Assembly: GCA_021772155.1 (NCBI GenBank)
Contig: JADYXS010000034.1
Span: forward strand, 1 to 35,960
From: Candidatus Obscuribacter sp.
Lineage (GTDB): Bacteria > Cyanobacteriota > Vampirovibrionia > Obscuribacterales > Obscuribacteraceae
Reading direction: 5' to 3'
DNA length: 35,960 nt
Shown piece by piece: positions 24,241-32,775 of this stretch (the stretch's first letter is position 1; the number at the start of each line of letters is the position of its first letter). The position numbers and the translations under genes are program-made. A model generated the notes under the pieces. That model had not been told where the DNA came from. It saw only the letters and a list, made by a program, of their open reading frames with translations, and did no database searches.

Positions 24241-25503
24241 CTAATGGTATTGGGTGGAGTTTTCTGCTGCTATATCCATGCGCATCATTGGCTCCATGTC
24301 ATCGGCCAGCAGCACCGTAATGCTGCTATAGATGTCGCCAATGGATGCATTGATAATTTCTCCGTGATTACCTAGGTCACTACGCACCATCTGCGCTTCG
24401 TCGTAATTGCCGCGTTGTGCAATTATTCGCGTTGTGCCGATAGACTTTTCGCCTTCACTGGGCCTTTCGTTTACAGCAACGGCGTAACCACTCCTGCGCA
24501 GAAGATTTGCCATTCGTACTGCCAGTGCCGGAAATGAACTGACGTTTTTCAGGGATATTGTCACGCTGCTGCGGTCCTGCGGTGCGTCCTGGGCACCATA
24601 TAGTCGGTCTATAAGACGACTGGTCTCAAATCTATCGGGCACCCAACTGCCGGAATCACCAAAGCGTCCGGGCAGCATGGTGAATCGAATCTGGTTACGG
24701 GGAATTGATCGGACAAAATTGAACGTTTGCAGGAGTTGAGCATCGCTCATGTCAGTAAGCATGCTCCGCTTGGCGATCTCAGTAAGATGGGGGAAATGTG
24801 GCCAAGAAAGCGGATTTAGCAATTTGTTGATCATTGCGTGAAGAAAAATTTGCTGGCGCTGAATACGTCCGATATCACCCATGTCATCATGCCTGAACCG
24901 GACAAAGCCCATCGCTTGATTCCCGTTGAGCGTGTGTACACCAGGCTCGAGATCTATTTTGAGCTTAGCTGTCCAATCCATGTAACTCATTTTCTTCGGT
25001 ACTTCGACGGTGACCCCGCCCACCTCATTTATGGCATCGACAAAACCCTGGACATTTAGAATCATGGAGTGGTTGACCTCCACGCCCAGCATCTTAGCGA
25101 CAGTTTTTTTTGCCAGCAAAGGTCCACCGATTGCATTAGCGGCATTCACTTTCTGCTTACCGTGGCCGGGAATCTCAGAGACGCTATCCCGCGGGATGTT
25201 TATTCCCTTTATCGTGCGGTGCTGTGGGTCCACCATAATCAACATCATGGTGTCAGACCGCCCCGAAAATGATTTGGGGTCGCCACGCTGAACCCTCGGT
25301 GCCGAGTGCAAATAGGAGATGTCTGTGCCCATTACCAGTACTGTAAATGGTTCATGCGGCACGCCCAGATGCGACCAAGAAGGACCGGTATGGCTGGGAG
25401 GCCATCGCAGGCAGTACCAGGCAAGGAACATTCCGCCTGCCAATACTATGGTACTAAGTGCAAGAAATCTCAGTAAGGTCATCGGGCCCAATTGTCGTTC
25501 CAT
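24241..25503 (-). CDS. LytR-CpsA-Psr (LCP) family protein
   Basis: A 420-residue protein with one N-terminal membrane anchor (about 9-31). The outer LCP domain spans roughly 53-235: VMGTD (57-61), GRSDTMMLIMVD (81-92) with Arg82 and Asp84, INIPRDS (101-107) with Arg105, KVNAANAIGG (118-127) and FVRFRHDDMGDIGRIQRQQ (200-218) with the conserved Arg and Asp residues. A LytR_C domain follows at about 312-401. LCP enzymes transfer lipid-linked glycopolymers to peptidoglycan or other acceptors. The start is ATG at 25503 with AAAGGG upstream. It is divergent from the MFS gene (75 bases). Which polymer it transfers is not evident from the neighbourhood. Confidence 0.93.
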   Translation of the reverse strand: MERQLGPMTLLRFLALSTIVLAGGMFLAWYCLRWPPSHTGPSWSHLGVPHEPFTVLVMGTDISYLHSAPRVQRGDPKSFSGRSDTMMLIMVDPQHRTIKGINIPRDSVSEIPGHGKQKVNAANAIGGPLLAKKTVAKMLGVEVNHSMILNVQGFVDAINEVGGVTVEVPKKMSYMDWTAKLKIDLEPGVHTLNGNQAMGFVRFRHDDMGDIGRIQRQQIFLHAMINKLLNPLSWPHFPHLTEIAKRSMLTDMSDAQLLQTFNFVRSIPRNQIRFTMLPGRFGDSGSWVPDRFETSRLIDRLYGAQDAPQDRSSVTISLKNVSSFPALAVRMANLLRRSGYAVAVNERPSEGEKSIGTTRIIAQRGNYDEAQMVRSDLGNHGEIINASIGDIYSSITVLLADDMEPMMRMDIAAENSTQYH

Positions 25504-25578
25504 AGAATGCCCTTTCGTCTGTTGCAGTCTCGATGAACGACGGCTCTTCCGTGCTCCTGTTCCTGTAGTATTTTATGG

Positions 25579-26913
25579 ATGAGTCAGCAGCCAAGTAATC
25601 TGAGCCAGATAGCCGACGACGCCTTTGCTACCAAAGGAGAGATAGCCGCCTGGGCAATGTATGACGTGGCAAACTCCACTTATACAACCATTGTCACAAC
25701 AGCTGTTTACAACGCCTATTTTGTCAAAGTAATAGCAGCATCGTTGGCTGGAAGCCAAGGTACCAACGGCTTACCTACACTCTTGTTGAGCGTTGTTGTC
25801 TGCGTATCGAGCCTGCTGGTCGTCGTCTCAGCTCCCATAGTCGGCACCATCGGCGATGCTAGCGGCCGCAAGAAGTTATTGCTCTTCTATGCAACGGCTG
25901 CCTGTGTGCTGGCGACGGTTGGCCTGGCATTTGTCGGTCCGGGCTCATTTCTCATTGCCATGGTTCTTCTGGCTATCGCAAACACGGCATTTGGCACTGG
26001 TGAAGATCTAATCGCAGCATTCTTGCCTGAGCTTGCACCAGCGGAAAAACTCGGACGAATTTCCGCTTTCGGATGGAGCGCCGGCTATGTTGGAGGGTTG
26101 GTATCTCTTGCTGTGGCCTATCTTTATGTCCGCTGGGCTCAGTCTCTCGGGCAAACCAGCCAGCAATTTGTGCCTATTGTTATGTTGATTTGCGCCGGGC
26201 TTTACACTTTGGCGGCAATCCCGACCTTTGTCTGGATGAAGGAGCGCGCTCTACCGGATGCCACCATGGCCGGGCAAAACTATATTCACATCGGATTTTC
26301 GCGATTGAGGGAAACTTTGGAACACGCGCGCCACTATCGAGATCTCTTTCAATTACTACTGGCAATTCTGGTCTATCAGTGCGGAGTCGGCACGGTTGTT
26401 TATCTTGCTTCGATTTATGCTCAGCAAGTCTTGAAGTTCACTGAATCTGACCTGCTTATTATGATTCTCGTTGTGAATGTGACCGCCGCTGTCGGCGCTG
26501 TAATCTTCGGATTCATTCAAGATAGATTGGGTTCGATAAAGACTTTGTGCATCACAATGCTTCTGTGGATGGTGGCCATTGGCTTGGCCTACGGAGCCCA
26601 ACAGAAGATGGATCTTTGGCTTGCCGCCAACATTGTTGGTCTATCAATGGGTGCCAGCGGCTCAGCCGGGCGGGCTTTGGTTGGCAAGTTCTCCCCTCCT
26701 GGCCGTTCCGGCGAGTTTCTTGGACTTTGGGGAGTTGCCGTTAAGCTCGCCACCGCCATTGGTGTTCTTACTTTTGGTCTGGTTTCATTTGGCACGAGCG
26801 ACTACCGGTTGTCGTTACTGCTGACCGGGGTTTTCTTCGTAGTTGGATTTGGCTTACTGTTGCGGGTAAACGAAAAGCGAGGCCTGAAGGCCGCGCATGG
26901 TTCGTCTGAGTAA
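25579..26913 (+). CDS. UMF1/Atg22-like MFS transporter
   Basis: A 444-residue polytopic protein with about twelve hydrophobic segments. The N-terminal AMYDVANSTYTT (26-37) is the hallmark of the UMF1 family (related to vacuolar effluxer Atg22). GTIGDASGRKK follows helix 2-3, the usual MFS loop motif. Helices 7-12 include GFIQDRLGSIK. Family members are predicted effluxers, often of amino acids; the substrate here is unknown. The start is ATG at 25579; an out-of-frame ATG lies four bases upstream, and the ribosome-binding site is weak. It converges on the CHAP-like gene with 25 bases between stops and no obvious terminator. Confidence 0.9.
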   Translation: MSQQPSNLSQIADDAFATKGEIAAWAMYDVANSTYTTIVTTAVYNAYFVKVIAASLAGSQGTNGLPTLLLSVVVCVSSLLVVVSAPIVGTIGDASGRKKLLLFYATAACVLATVGLAFVGPGSFLIAMVLLAIANTAFGTGEDLIAAFLPELAPAEKLGRISAFGWSAGYVGGLVSLAVAYLYVRWAQSLGQTSQQFVPIVMLICAGLYTLAAIPTFVWMKERALPDATMAGQNYIHIGFSRLRETLEHARHYRDLFQLLLAILVYQCGVGTVVYLASIYAQQVLKFTESDLLIMILVVNVTAAVGAVIFGFIQDRLGSIKTLCITMLLWMVAIGLAYGAQQKMDLWLAANIVGLSMGASGSAGRALVGKFSPPGRSGEFLGLWGVAVKLATAIGVLTFGLVSFGTSDYRLSLLLTGVFFVVGFGLLLRVNEKRGLKAAHGSSE

Positions 26914-26938
26914 ATTGAGTTTCTACAAGTTCTAATGC

Positions 26939-27634
26939 CTAATGGCTCAGAATCTCAGGCGCCACATTAGCCAAGGCGGCAGTCAAATTCAAATGTGCCG
27001 TCTGTGCGACAGGCAGCATCTTCGTCAAAGCGCTGGTCAAATCTAGAAAACGAGCCTTTGCCGGCACTGGCTTTGCTACGGCAATTGCAGGAGCTGCACT
27101 GGGCTGCAAGGCTACTGCAATGATCGGTGAGGCGGATTTGGTGTTGCGTTCGGCATTGGCAATTTGGCTTGTGTTCTTCACGCGGAAAATGGTTGTGCCA
27201 CCATATCGACGACCGGTGACGAGCTTGCCGATGTGGTCACTTGCTTCCCGTCCGTTACCCAGATAAACGGCTATGTGCCCGTGAGGGTGAGCAGATGATC
27301 TGCCGTGAACCAGAATGTCTCCGGTTACCAGACTCTTCATCGGCACTTTTTTGAATCGATGGTCTTGTTCCAATTGGCGCTTGGCCATGAAGGCAGAGCT
27401 GCCGCTTAGGGCGATACCGGCCCCTTTCAATGCTCGCTTCACACCGCGATAGCAGAAGCCGACGCTAGACATCGATGATGCGACGCGATTGGCTTGTCTG
27501 ACAATTTGCTGGGACAATGATGCGGTTTTGTGTTTAGGGGCTACAGACCCGGCGGCAAGCGCTTCGCCTGGAGATGTACTGGTGACTATGAACGTAGTAA
27601 CTGCTACGAACGCAGCATAAGATAGGCGTTTCAA
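26939..27634 (-). CDS. Secreted CHAP/NlpC-like cysteine peptidase-fold protein
   Basis: A 231-residue protein from a TTG at 27634, chosen because GGGAGG lies five bases upstream and the product then begins MKRLSYAAF with a clean signal peptide (1-28). The frame runs further to a TTG at 27658 without support. The domain spans about 45-150: GFCYRGVKRAL supplies the candidate nucleophile Cys61, PMKSLVTGDILVHG is the usual mid-domain strand, and HPHGHIAVYLGNGREASDH supplies the candidate His120. This matches the CHAP/NlpC-P60 pattern of peptidoglycan amidases or endopeptidases. The C-terminal 80 residues are Ala/Pro/Val-rich with no domain. A wall-remodelling role is inferred; the exact bond cleaved is unknown. 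Confidence 0.78.
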   Translation of the reverse strand: MKRLSYAAFVAVTTFIVTSTSPGEALAAGSVAPKHKTASLSQQIVRQANRVASSMSSVGFCYRGVKRALKGAGIALSGSSAFMAKRQLEQDHRFKKVPMKSLVTGDILVHGRSSAHPHGHIAVYLGNGREASDHIGKLVTGRRYGGTTIFRVKNTSQIANAERNTKSASPIIAVALQPSAAPAIAVAKPVPAKARFLDLTSALTKMLPVAQTAHLNLTAALANVAPEILSH

Positions 27635-27873
27635 GGAAACCTCCCTCACGCGAAACAACGACTCCTTTCTTCTAACATGGTCCTGGCCGGCGCTGTTAGT
27701 AGATACCCCTGCTCTTCTGTTGGTAACAGCTGTTCAAAACGTCCGAAAGGACCAATAGGGTGGCTATTCGGGGGGGATCGCTTTTGTTAAGAGAATGTAA
27801 GAAGCCTCGGGAAATCCCGATCGTAAGCCCCTCTATGGATGAGCTTATGGTGCCGATTATGGATAACGACAGT

Positions 27874-27912
27874 ACTTGCAGGGATGACATGAATGATGTC
27901 ATCACTGCAAGT
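27874..27912. other. Long stem-loop, possible small RNA or leader structure
   Basis: ACTTGCAGGGATGACAT (27874-27890) pairs with ATGTCATCACTGCAAGT (27896-27912) at 16 of 17 positions around a 5-base loop. No T-tract follows on either strand, so it is not a standard terminator. Confidence 0.7.
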
Positions 27913-28061
27913 GCGACTACACGGTGATGGGCGAATGTGCTGCGAAAGGACGAGTGCATAGCTACGAAGACCCGAACGAAACATGAGCGATGGTTGCAAG
28001 TGAGCACCTGTAAAGAAGCAACATAAGCGCACAAGTGGTTCTGTTGCGGATTGAGGAGCTC

Positions 28062-28067
28062 TATAAT
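28062..28067 (+). promoter_or_regulatory. TATAAT -10 box immediately before argS
   Basis: A perfect TATAAT lies eight bases before the ATG at 28076. If used, transcription would begin at or near the start codon (a leaderless mRNA). A GAGGAG at 28053-28058 is 17 bases from the ATG, too far for normal spacing. No good -35 is placed 17 bases upstream. Confidence 0.35.
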
Positions 28068-28075
28068 TACGAGCC

Positions 28076-29833
28076 ATGAGGCACGTAATAAACGATATTC
28101 AAACGCGTCTGAAGGACGCCACGGTCAAGGCTTTCGGTACTGAGGTCGATGACATCCAGCCGGTGGTGGATCACGCCAGCAACCCGACCTTTGGTGATTT
28201 TCAAAGCAACGTCGCTTTGACATTGTCCAAACAGCTCAAACGGCAACCGCGACAGATTGCTGAGCTGATAGTTGACAATCTTGTGGTCGATGGCGTCTGC
28301 GAAACTCCAACGATTGCCGGGCCAGGATTCATTAACATCCGCCTCAAGCGTGAGTTCTTGGAATCTCAGATCAATCAGTTAAAGAATGACCGTCGGTTGG
28401 GAGTTTCTCTGCCTGTAAAAGTGAAAAATGTCGTCGTTGACATGTCGAGCCCTAATATCGCTAAAGAAATGCATGTCGGGCACTTGCGCTCGACAATTAT
28501 TGGCGATTCCATAGCGAGAACTTATAAGTTCCTGGGTCACAATGTTCTCAAGCTCAACCATATCGGTGACTGGGGAACGCAGTTTGGCATGCTGATTGCC
28601 GAACTGAAGGAAAAATTTCCTTCGGCGTTAACCACACCAGACTCTCTCGATCTAGGCGATCTTGTGGTCTTTTACAAACAGGCAAAAAAGCATTTTGATG
28701 AAGATCCGAAGTTTCAGGAAACTGCCAGACAAGAGGTAGTGCGTCTACAATCCGGCGATACGGAAAGCGTAAAGGCTTGGCGTTTGCTATGCGTGCAAAG
28801 TCGAAAAGCCTTCGATCACATTTATCAAATGCTCGATGTTCAAGAATTGGTTGAACGTGGAGAATCGTTCTACAACGACATGTTGGCTGATACCGTGAAG
28901 GAACTCGAAAGCAAGGGACTTGTCGTTGAAAGCGACGGTGCTAAATGTATTTTCCTCGATGGTTACGTGAATGAAGATGGTAGCCCTTTCCCCTTGATAG
29001 TGCAAAAGAAGGACGGTGGATACAACTATGCCACCACCGATCTGGCGTCAATAAAATACCGAATCAACAACGACAAAGCAGACGAGCTTATCTACGTTGT
29101 TGATGCCGGACAGTCTCTGCACTTTGAGATGATCACTAAAGCTGCTCGGCTGGCTGGTTTTATTCCGGAACACGTGCATGTTGAGCACGTACCCTTTGGC
29201 GTAGTTCAGGGCGAAGATGGAAAGAAACTCAAGACCCGCTCTGGCGATGTTGTGCGGCTACAGGACCTATTGGATGATGCTATTGTGCACGCCAGAGCAG
29301 ATCTTGATCTGCGGTTGAGTGAACGTGGAAAAGATGAGCCCGAGGAGTTCAAGGCTGAGCTTGCGAAAGTGACTGGCATCGGCGCAGTGAAATATGCCGA
29401 TCTCAGCTTGAACCGCATGACCAACTATATTTTTAGTTTCAAGAAAATGCTCAGCCTACAGGGCAATACTGCACCATATATGATGTACGCCTATGTGCGC
29501 GTCCAAGGCATCAGCCGTGAAGGCGAGATTGACTTTGATAAGCTCCGCAATGTCTCGGTTAGCTTGGATGAGCCTTCCGAACTGGAACTGGCTAAGCAGC
29601 TTCTGCGCCTCGATGATGTATTGCAATCTGTTGTTGAGGATTTCTTGCCGAACAGAATCTGCGAGTATCTGTTTGATCTCGGGCAGAAATTCAATCAATT
29701 CTACGAAGTCTGCCCGGTGCTAAATGCTCCGGAACCCCGCAGGACATCACGCTTGATCCTATGCGATTTAACGGCCCGGGTTTTGCGTCAGGGATTAACT
29801 CTACTGGGAATTCCAATTGTAGAGCGGATGTAA
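28076..29833 (+). CDS. argS: Arginyl-tRNA synthetase
   Basis: A 585-residue class I aminoacyl-tRNA synthetase that charges tRNA-Arg. The N-terminal Arg-tRNA-synthetase additional domain spans about 1-88 ([13 protein letters not shown] at 36-48). The HIGH-type motif is HVGH at 133-136, in the family context [27 protein letters not shown] (161-171) follows, then [14 protein letters not shown], and the KMSK-type loop is KKLKTRSG (383-390), as usual for ArgRS. The C-terminal DALR anticodon-binding domain covers about 460-585 and ends [11 protein letters not shown]. The length is normal. The start is ATG at 28076, with the unusual upstream arrangement noted separately. It converges on the GH1 gene, with 99 bases between the two stops. 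Confidence 0.97.
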   Translation: MRHVINDIQTRLKDATVKAFGTEVDDIQPVVDHASNPTFGDFQSNVALTLSKQLKRQPRQIAELIVDNLVVDGVCETPTIAGPGFINIRLKREFLESQINQLKNDRRLGVSLPVKVKNVVVDMSSPNIAKEMHVGHLRSTIIGDSIARTYKFLGHNVLKLNHIGDWGTQFGMLIAELKEKFPSALTTPDSLDLGDLVVFYKQAKKHFDEDPKFQETARQEVVRLQSGDTESVKAWRLLCVQSRKAFDHIYQMLDVQELVERGESFYNDMLADTVKELESKGLVVESDGAKCIFLDGYVNEDGSPFPLIVQKKDGGYNYATTDLASIKYRINNDKADELIYVVDAGQSLHFEMITKAARLAGFIPEHVHVEHVPFGVVQGEDGKKLKTRSGDVVRLQDLLDDAIVHARADLDLRLSERGKDEPEEFKAELAKVTGIGAVKYADLSLNRMTNYIFSFKKMLSLQGNTAPYMMYAYVRVQGISREGEIDFDKLRNVSVSLDEPSELELAKQLLRLDDVLQSVVEDFLPNRICEYLFDLGQKFNQFYEVCPVLNAPEPRRTSRLILCDLTARVLRQGLTLLGIPIVERM

Positions 29834-29932
29834 AAGCCTTTCTCGACTGGAGTAGGCTCGGTCGTGATCAAAACCAATTCGCCGACAGTATTTATTGCTA
29901 CTGCGATTCCTAAGCTCTACAGATTATTGCTG

Positions 29933-31315
29933 TTAGAGGGCAGATGTAAGGGCATTTCCTCTACCAAAGCCAACTGGTTCGTAGTCCAGTTCCAATTGCT
30001 TGCTCTCGGCCACTTTCGCGTACCAATTGCCGCTTTTCTTGATGGTGCGCTTTTGGGTTATGTAGTCTACATGAACGATACCGAATCTCTTTGAGTAGCC
30101 GTGCGCCCATTCAAAGTTATCTAACAGGGACCAGGCGAAATAACCGCGTACATCAACGCCATCTTGAATTGCCCTGTGGACGGCGTAGAGATGATCACTT
30201 AGGTATGATCGCCGCTTCTCATCGTCAATTGTGCCGTCTTCTGCGACCGTATCGCGGAAAGCAGCTCCATTTTCTGTGATATAGATAGGCGGTAACGTGT
30301 TGTAGTCCCGCTTCAAGCGGTTAAGGAGCCGATGAAATGCTGGGGCGTGGACTTCCCAACCCATATCTGTATATTCGCTGCCGGGGATTTGTTTAATCAC
30401 ACCATTGCCGCCGACGACGTCGCGGAAGTAATAGTTGATACCGACAAAGTCCATCGGCGCAGAGATGGTTTTCATGTCTGCCGCTTCGAATTTCGGAGCG
30501 TTTTTTCCGTACTGCCACAGTGACTCTTCCGGGTAATTTCCCTTGAACAGAGGATCTAAGAACCATTGGCCATTCTGCTGCCACGCTTTTTCGGCGATTC
30601 GAAAGTCGAAGGCTGAGTCGGTTTCTGGTTCCACCGCACTGAGACTGAGCACGATACCGCATTTGGTATCGCTCCTCGAATCCTTAATAGCCGCCATAGC
30701 TTTGCCGTGTGCAAGGAGCAAGCCGTGAGCGACTTGCAGAGTGGTTCGTTCGTCGCGAATGCCGGGTGCGTGCACTCCTGAAAGGTTGCCTAAGAAAGCC
30801 ACGACCCACGGTTCGTTGATCGTCATCCAGTTCTTGACGCGATCGCCAAATTTTTCTGCCATCTGAAAGGCGTAATCAGCAAAGTAATTTGCTACGTCTC
30901 TATTGGCCCAACCACCCAACTCTTGTAGCTCATATGGCAAATCCCAGTGATAAAGTGTGATCCAAGGGTCTATGCCTTTCTTGAGCAGTTCATCGATCAG
31001 GCGCGAATAGAAGTCGACACCCTTTACGTTCAAAGAACCCTTTCCGGATGGAATCACACGCGGCCAGGAGATTGAAAATCTATAGGCGTCAAGATGCAGT
31101 TGCTTCATCAACTCGACATCAGCGGCGTAGCGATGATAGTGATCGCAAGCCAGGTTCCCGGTATCACCATTGAAAACTTTGCCCGAGTTGTGGCTGAACC
31201 GGTCCCAGATCGATTCGCCCTTGCCGTCTTCATTCCAAGCGCCTTCGATTTGATAGGCGGCTGTAGCAGACCCGCACACGAAACTCGCAGGCAACTCAAT
31301 GATCTGTCCAGCCAT
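29933..31315 (-). CDS. GH1 beta-glucosidase
   Basis: A 460-residue family 1 glycoside hydrolase without a signal peptide, so it is probably cytoplasmic. The acid/base is Glu168 in MTINEPW and the nucleophile is Glu348 in YITENGA. The N-terminal signature FVCGSATAAYQIEGA is at 12-26 and the C-terminal AWSLLDNFEW is at 394-403; the latter contains sugar-binding residues. It should hydrolyse cellobiose or other beta-glucosides. The start is ATG at 31315 with GAGGATGAG directly upstream. It follows the frameshifted SGNH gene on the same strand by 23 bases, so it may be the second gene of that transcript. A weak AGCCT/AGGCT inverted repeat lies in the 99 bases between its stop and that of argS. 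Confidence 0.95.
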   Translation of the reverse strand: MAGQIIELPASFVCGSATAAYQIEGAWNEDGKGESIWDRFSHNSGKVFNGDTGNLACDHYHRYAADVELMKQLHLDAYRFSISWPRVIPSGKGSLNVKGVDFYSRLIDELLKKGIDPWITLYHWDLPYELQELGGWANRDVANYFADYAFQMAEKFGDRVKNWMTINEPWVVAFLGNLSGVHAPGIRDERTTLQVAHGLLLAHGKAMAAIKDSRSDTKCGIVLSLSAVEPETDSAFDFRIAEKAWQQNGQWFLDPLFKGNYPEESLWQYGKNAPKFEAADMKTISAPMDFVGINYYFRDVVGGNGVIKQIPGSEYTDMGWEVHAPAFHRLLNRLKRDYNTLPPIYITENGAAFRDTVAEDGTIDDEKRRSYLSDHLYAVHRAIQDGVDVRGYFAWSLLDNFEWAHGYSKRFGIVHVDYITQKRTIKKSGNWYAKVAESKQLELDYEPVGFGRGNALTSAL

Positions 31316-31338
31316 TTCTCATCCTCACTTCCGGAGGC

Positions 31339-31929
31339 TTAAATACTATCAGGTGCTGTCGGCGATTGCTTTAAGTGGCGCAGAAGTAAGTTCGCAAGCA
31401 GCTTGTGTCCTGCCGGTGCAAAATGTACATCGTAAAATACGCGCTCTCCACGCCTTGCTGCCGAGGCAAATTCTTCATCGGTTTGAATCAGGTCGATATT
31501 GTGCTTCTTCGCTGTTTGAGCCAACAGAGCCGTCTCGATCTTGTTTTCGCATACGCCGCTGGCCGGTAGGCGCACCAGCACTAGTTTGGCACCGATGTGT
31601 TTGCACTCCTCCCGTGTAAGCAGTATGAGCGACTCTGCAAGTGGCCAGTAGTAATTAGTGGCAACGACTTTGTTTTCTTCTTGCGAAAGCTGCTTAGGTG
31701 CAACATCGGTTTTGGCTGTTGAGGCGCTTGTGGCAGCACTGGTAGTGCCTGGTTTGGTTGGAGGTGGCGCGGCCTGCCAGCGCTGGCTTAAACAGTTCTT
31801 GCAACCCTTTGCTGAGGTCCTGCATGGCGATGCTGACGACACCCCAGATGCGGCTGTGTTCGCGCAGCCAGGAAGTTGCGCGCACCCTCTTGCCGTCTCG
31901 CGACTTGAGCCATTGTTCTTGCAAGGCAC
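31339..31929 (-). CDS. C-terminal part of a frameshifted SGNH-hydrolase-like protein
   Basis: This frame carries the end of the protein that starts at 32536. Only codons after about 31785 look genuine: a Pro/Thr/Ala linker, then a helix (ATNYYWPLAESLILLTREE), a strand with LVLVRLPASG, and the closing SGNH block YDVHFAPAGHKLLANLL, with Asp and His where the catalytic pair is expected. The first 48 or so codons overlap the other half and are Cys-rich nonsense in this frame. There is therefore probably no independent gene start here. The intact family acts as a membrane-anchored esterase or acetyltransferase-associated hydrolase on surface polymers; the substrate is unknown. Confidence 0.65.
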   Translation of the reverse strand: MPCKNNGSSRETARGCAQLPGCANTAASGVSSASPCRTSAKGCKNCLSQRWQAAPPPTKPGTTSAATSASTAKTDVAPKQLSQEENKVVATNYYWPLAESLILLTREECKHIGAKLVLVRLPASGVCENKIETALLAQTAKKHNIDLIQTDEEFASAARRGERVFYDVHFAPAGHKLLANLLLRHLKQSPTAPDSI

Positions 31930-32536
31930 TATCTACGGCCAATTCGCTCTTGCTGTTGAGAAAGAACGTCGGGCGAGCAGCTAAAAAGCCACCATTAACG
32001 TCAGGCACCAATCCAAAGACCGCTTGCGGGCGGATAGCCAGAATCACAATGTCCGGCTTGAACGCACTTGCCTGATTTTTCAAACGCAAATATGACTGTC
32101 CGAGGTTGTATGCCGAGGCACCAAAGTTGAGGACTTCATGCTGAGCCAGCGCGTTTTCTGTCATCGAACAGAAATTTTGCGATGGATCAACTTGCAGTGC
32201 CTCCACGAATGAATCGCCCAGCACCGCAATTCGTCTAACGCCCGGCAATTTCGCCAAAGTCCGTTCGCGATCGTGCATGCCGAAGCTGTTGAAAGACGAG
32301 CGAGAAAACCCTTCACTGCGCCATGTAACGTGTTTGCGCTCCATGCCGATGAAGCCGATGTTCTTATCCGGCCTCAAATACTCTTGTTCGCCAATCCCGC
32401 CCAGTGCGAAGGCGCCTTCCAGCGCGCCAATAACGGCGATGCTGAATGCGCAAATTGTTAGGAATCCACGAGCTATTCCAACCGGTGAGCTGCTGGTCTG
32501 AACTGAAGGGATTCGTACTGCCTGAATCGTGGGCAA
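31694..32536 (-). CDS. N-terminal part of a frameshifted SGNH-hydrolase-like membrane protein
   Basis: This half reads from a TTG at 32536 behind GAGG six bases upstream. It has one hydrophobic anchor (about 24-46). SGNH block I follows at 105-110 (VLGDSF, nucleophile Ser109), then block II near NFGASAY (137-143) and a strand ILAIRP (165-170) where block III would be. The expected GxND is not evident. After about residue 255 (LFKPALAG) the frame turns into Cys-rich, unrelated sequence and stops at 31694, while the catalytic C-terminus continues in the +1 frame. A single extra base near 31760-31790 would explain this. It is either a real pseudogene, a sequencing error in a GC-rich stretch, or programmed shifting (least likely). 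Confidence 0.7.
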   Translation of the reverse strand: MPTIQAVRIPSVQTSSSPVGIARGFLTICAFSIAVIGALEGAFALGGIGEQEYLRPDKNIGFIGMERKHVTWRSEGFSRSSFNSFGMHDRERTLAKLPGVRRIAVLGDSFVEALQVDPSQNFCSMTENALAQHEVLNFGASAYNLGQSYLRLKNQASAFKPDIVILAIRPQAVFGLVPDVNGGFLAARPTFFLNSKSELAVDSALQEQWLKSRDGKRVRATSWLREHSRIWGVVSIAMQDLSKGLQELFKPALAGRATSNQTRHYQCCHKRLNSQNRCCT

Positions 32537-32583
32537 CGAGGACCTCGCGCGCGAGATGAGTTGCCAATGGTATCAGGCCGCCG

Positions 32584-32612
32584 GTCCGGATTGATTAATT
32601 ATTTATCCGGAC
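32584..32612. promoter_or_regulatory. Perfect inverted repeat upstream of the SGNH gene
   Basis: GTCCGGAT (32584-32591) and ATCCGGAC (32605-32612) are exact inverse complements around an A/T-rich 13-base centre. The site lies 48-76 bases before the TTG at 32536 and 164 bases after the response-regulator stop. With no T-tract it looks more like an operator than a terminator. Confidence 0.5.
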
Positions 32613-32775
32613 AGGATGGGAGGGGCTCTTTGCACAGCCACGTTGGACAAGATGGGCTGTCCCTGTTCGAAGCTTTCAGCAGGGAAAATTTGCCTACAAA
32701 TCTGACCTTCATGGACAGAATACGCTGTTCGAACGTTATTCAGAAAAGCCAACTGATAGAGAAGGTAATGACGGA

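Larger units (their letters stand above)
27635..28075. other. Structured 440-base intergenic region between the CHAP-like gene and argS
   Basis: This is the longest clearly non-coding stretch in the window. It separates two divergent genes. It contains a 17-bp hairpin (27874-27912), a small CGGG/CCCG hairpin near 27808-27819, a GCTGTTA/TAACAGC inverted repeat (27692-27698 and 27724-27730), and TATAAT at 28062-28067 close to argS. No open frame in it has a convincing start, so a small RNA or an argS leader is possible. I recognise no known RNA family. Confidence 0.45.

Noticed and set aside
27696-28034. 112-codon minus-strand open frame before argS
   Set aside because: No ribosome-binding site, odd composition and overlap with the long hairpin; it looks non-coding.
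29834-29932. Terminator between argS and the GH1 gene (AGCCT/AGGCT)
   Set aside because: Only a 5-bp stem with a 14-base loop and no T-tract; too weak to list as a feature.
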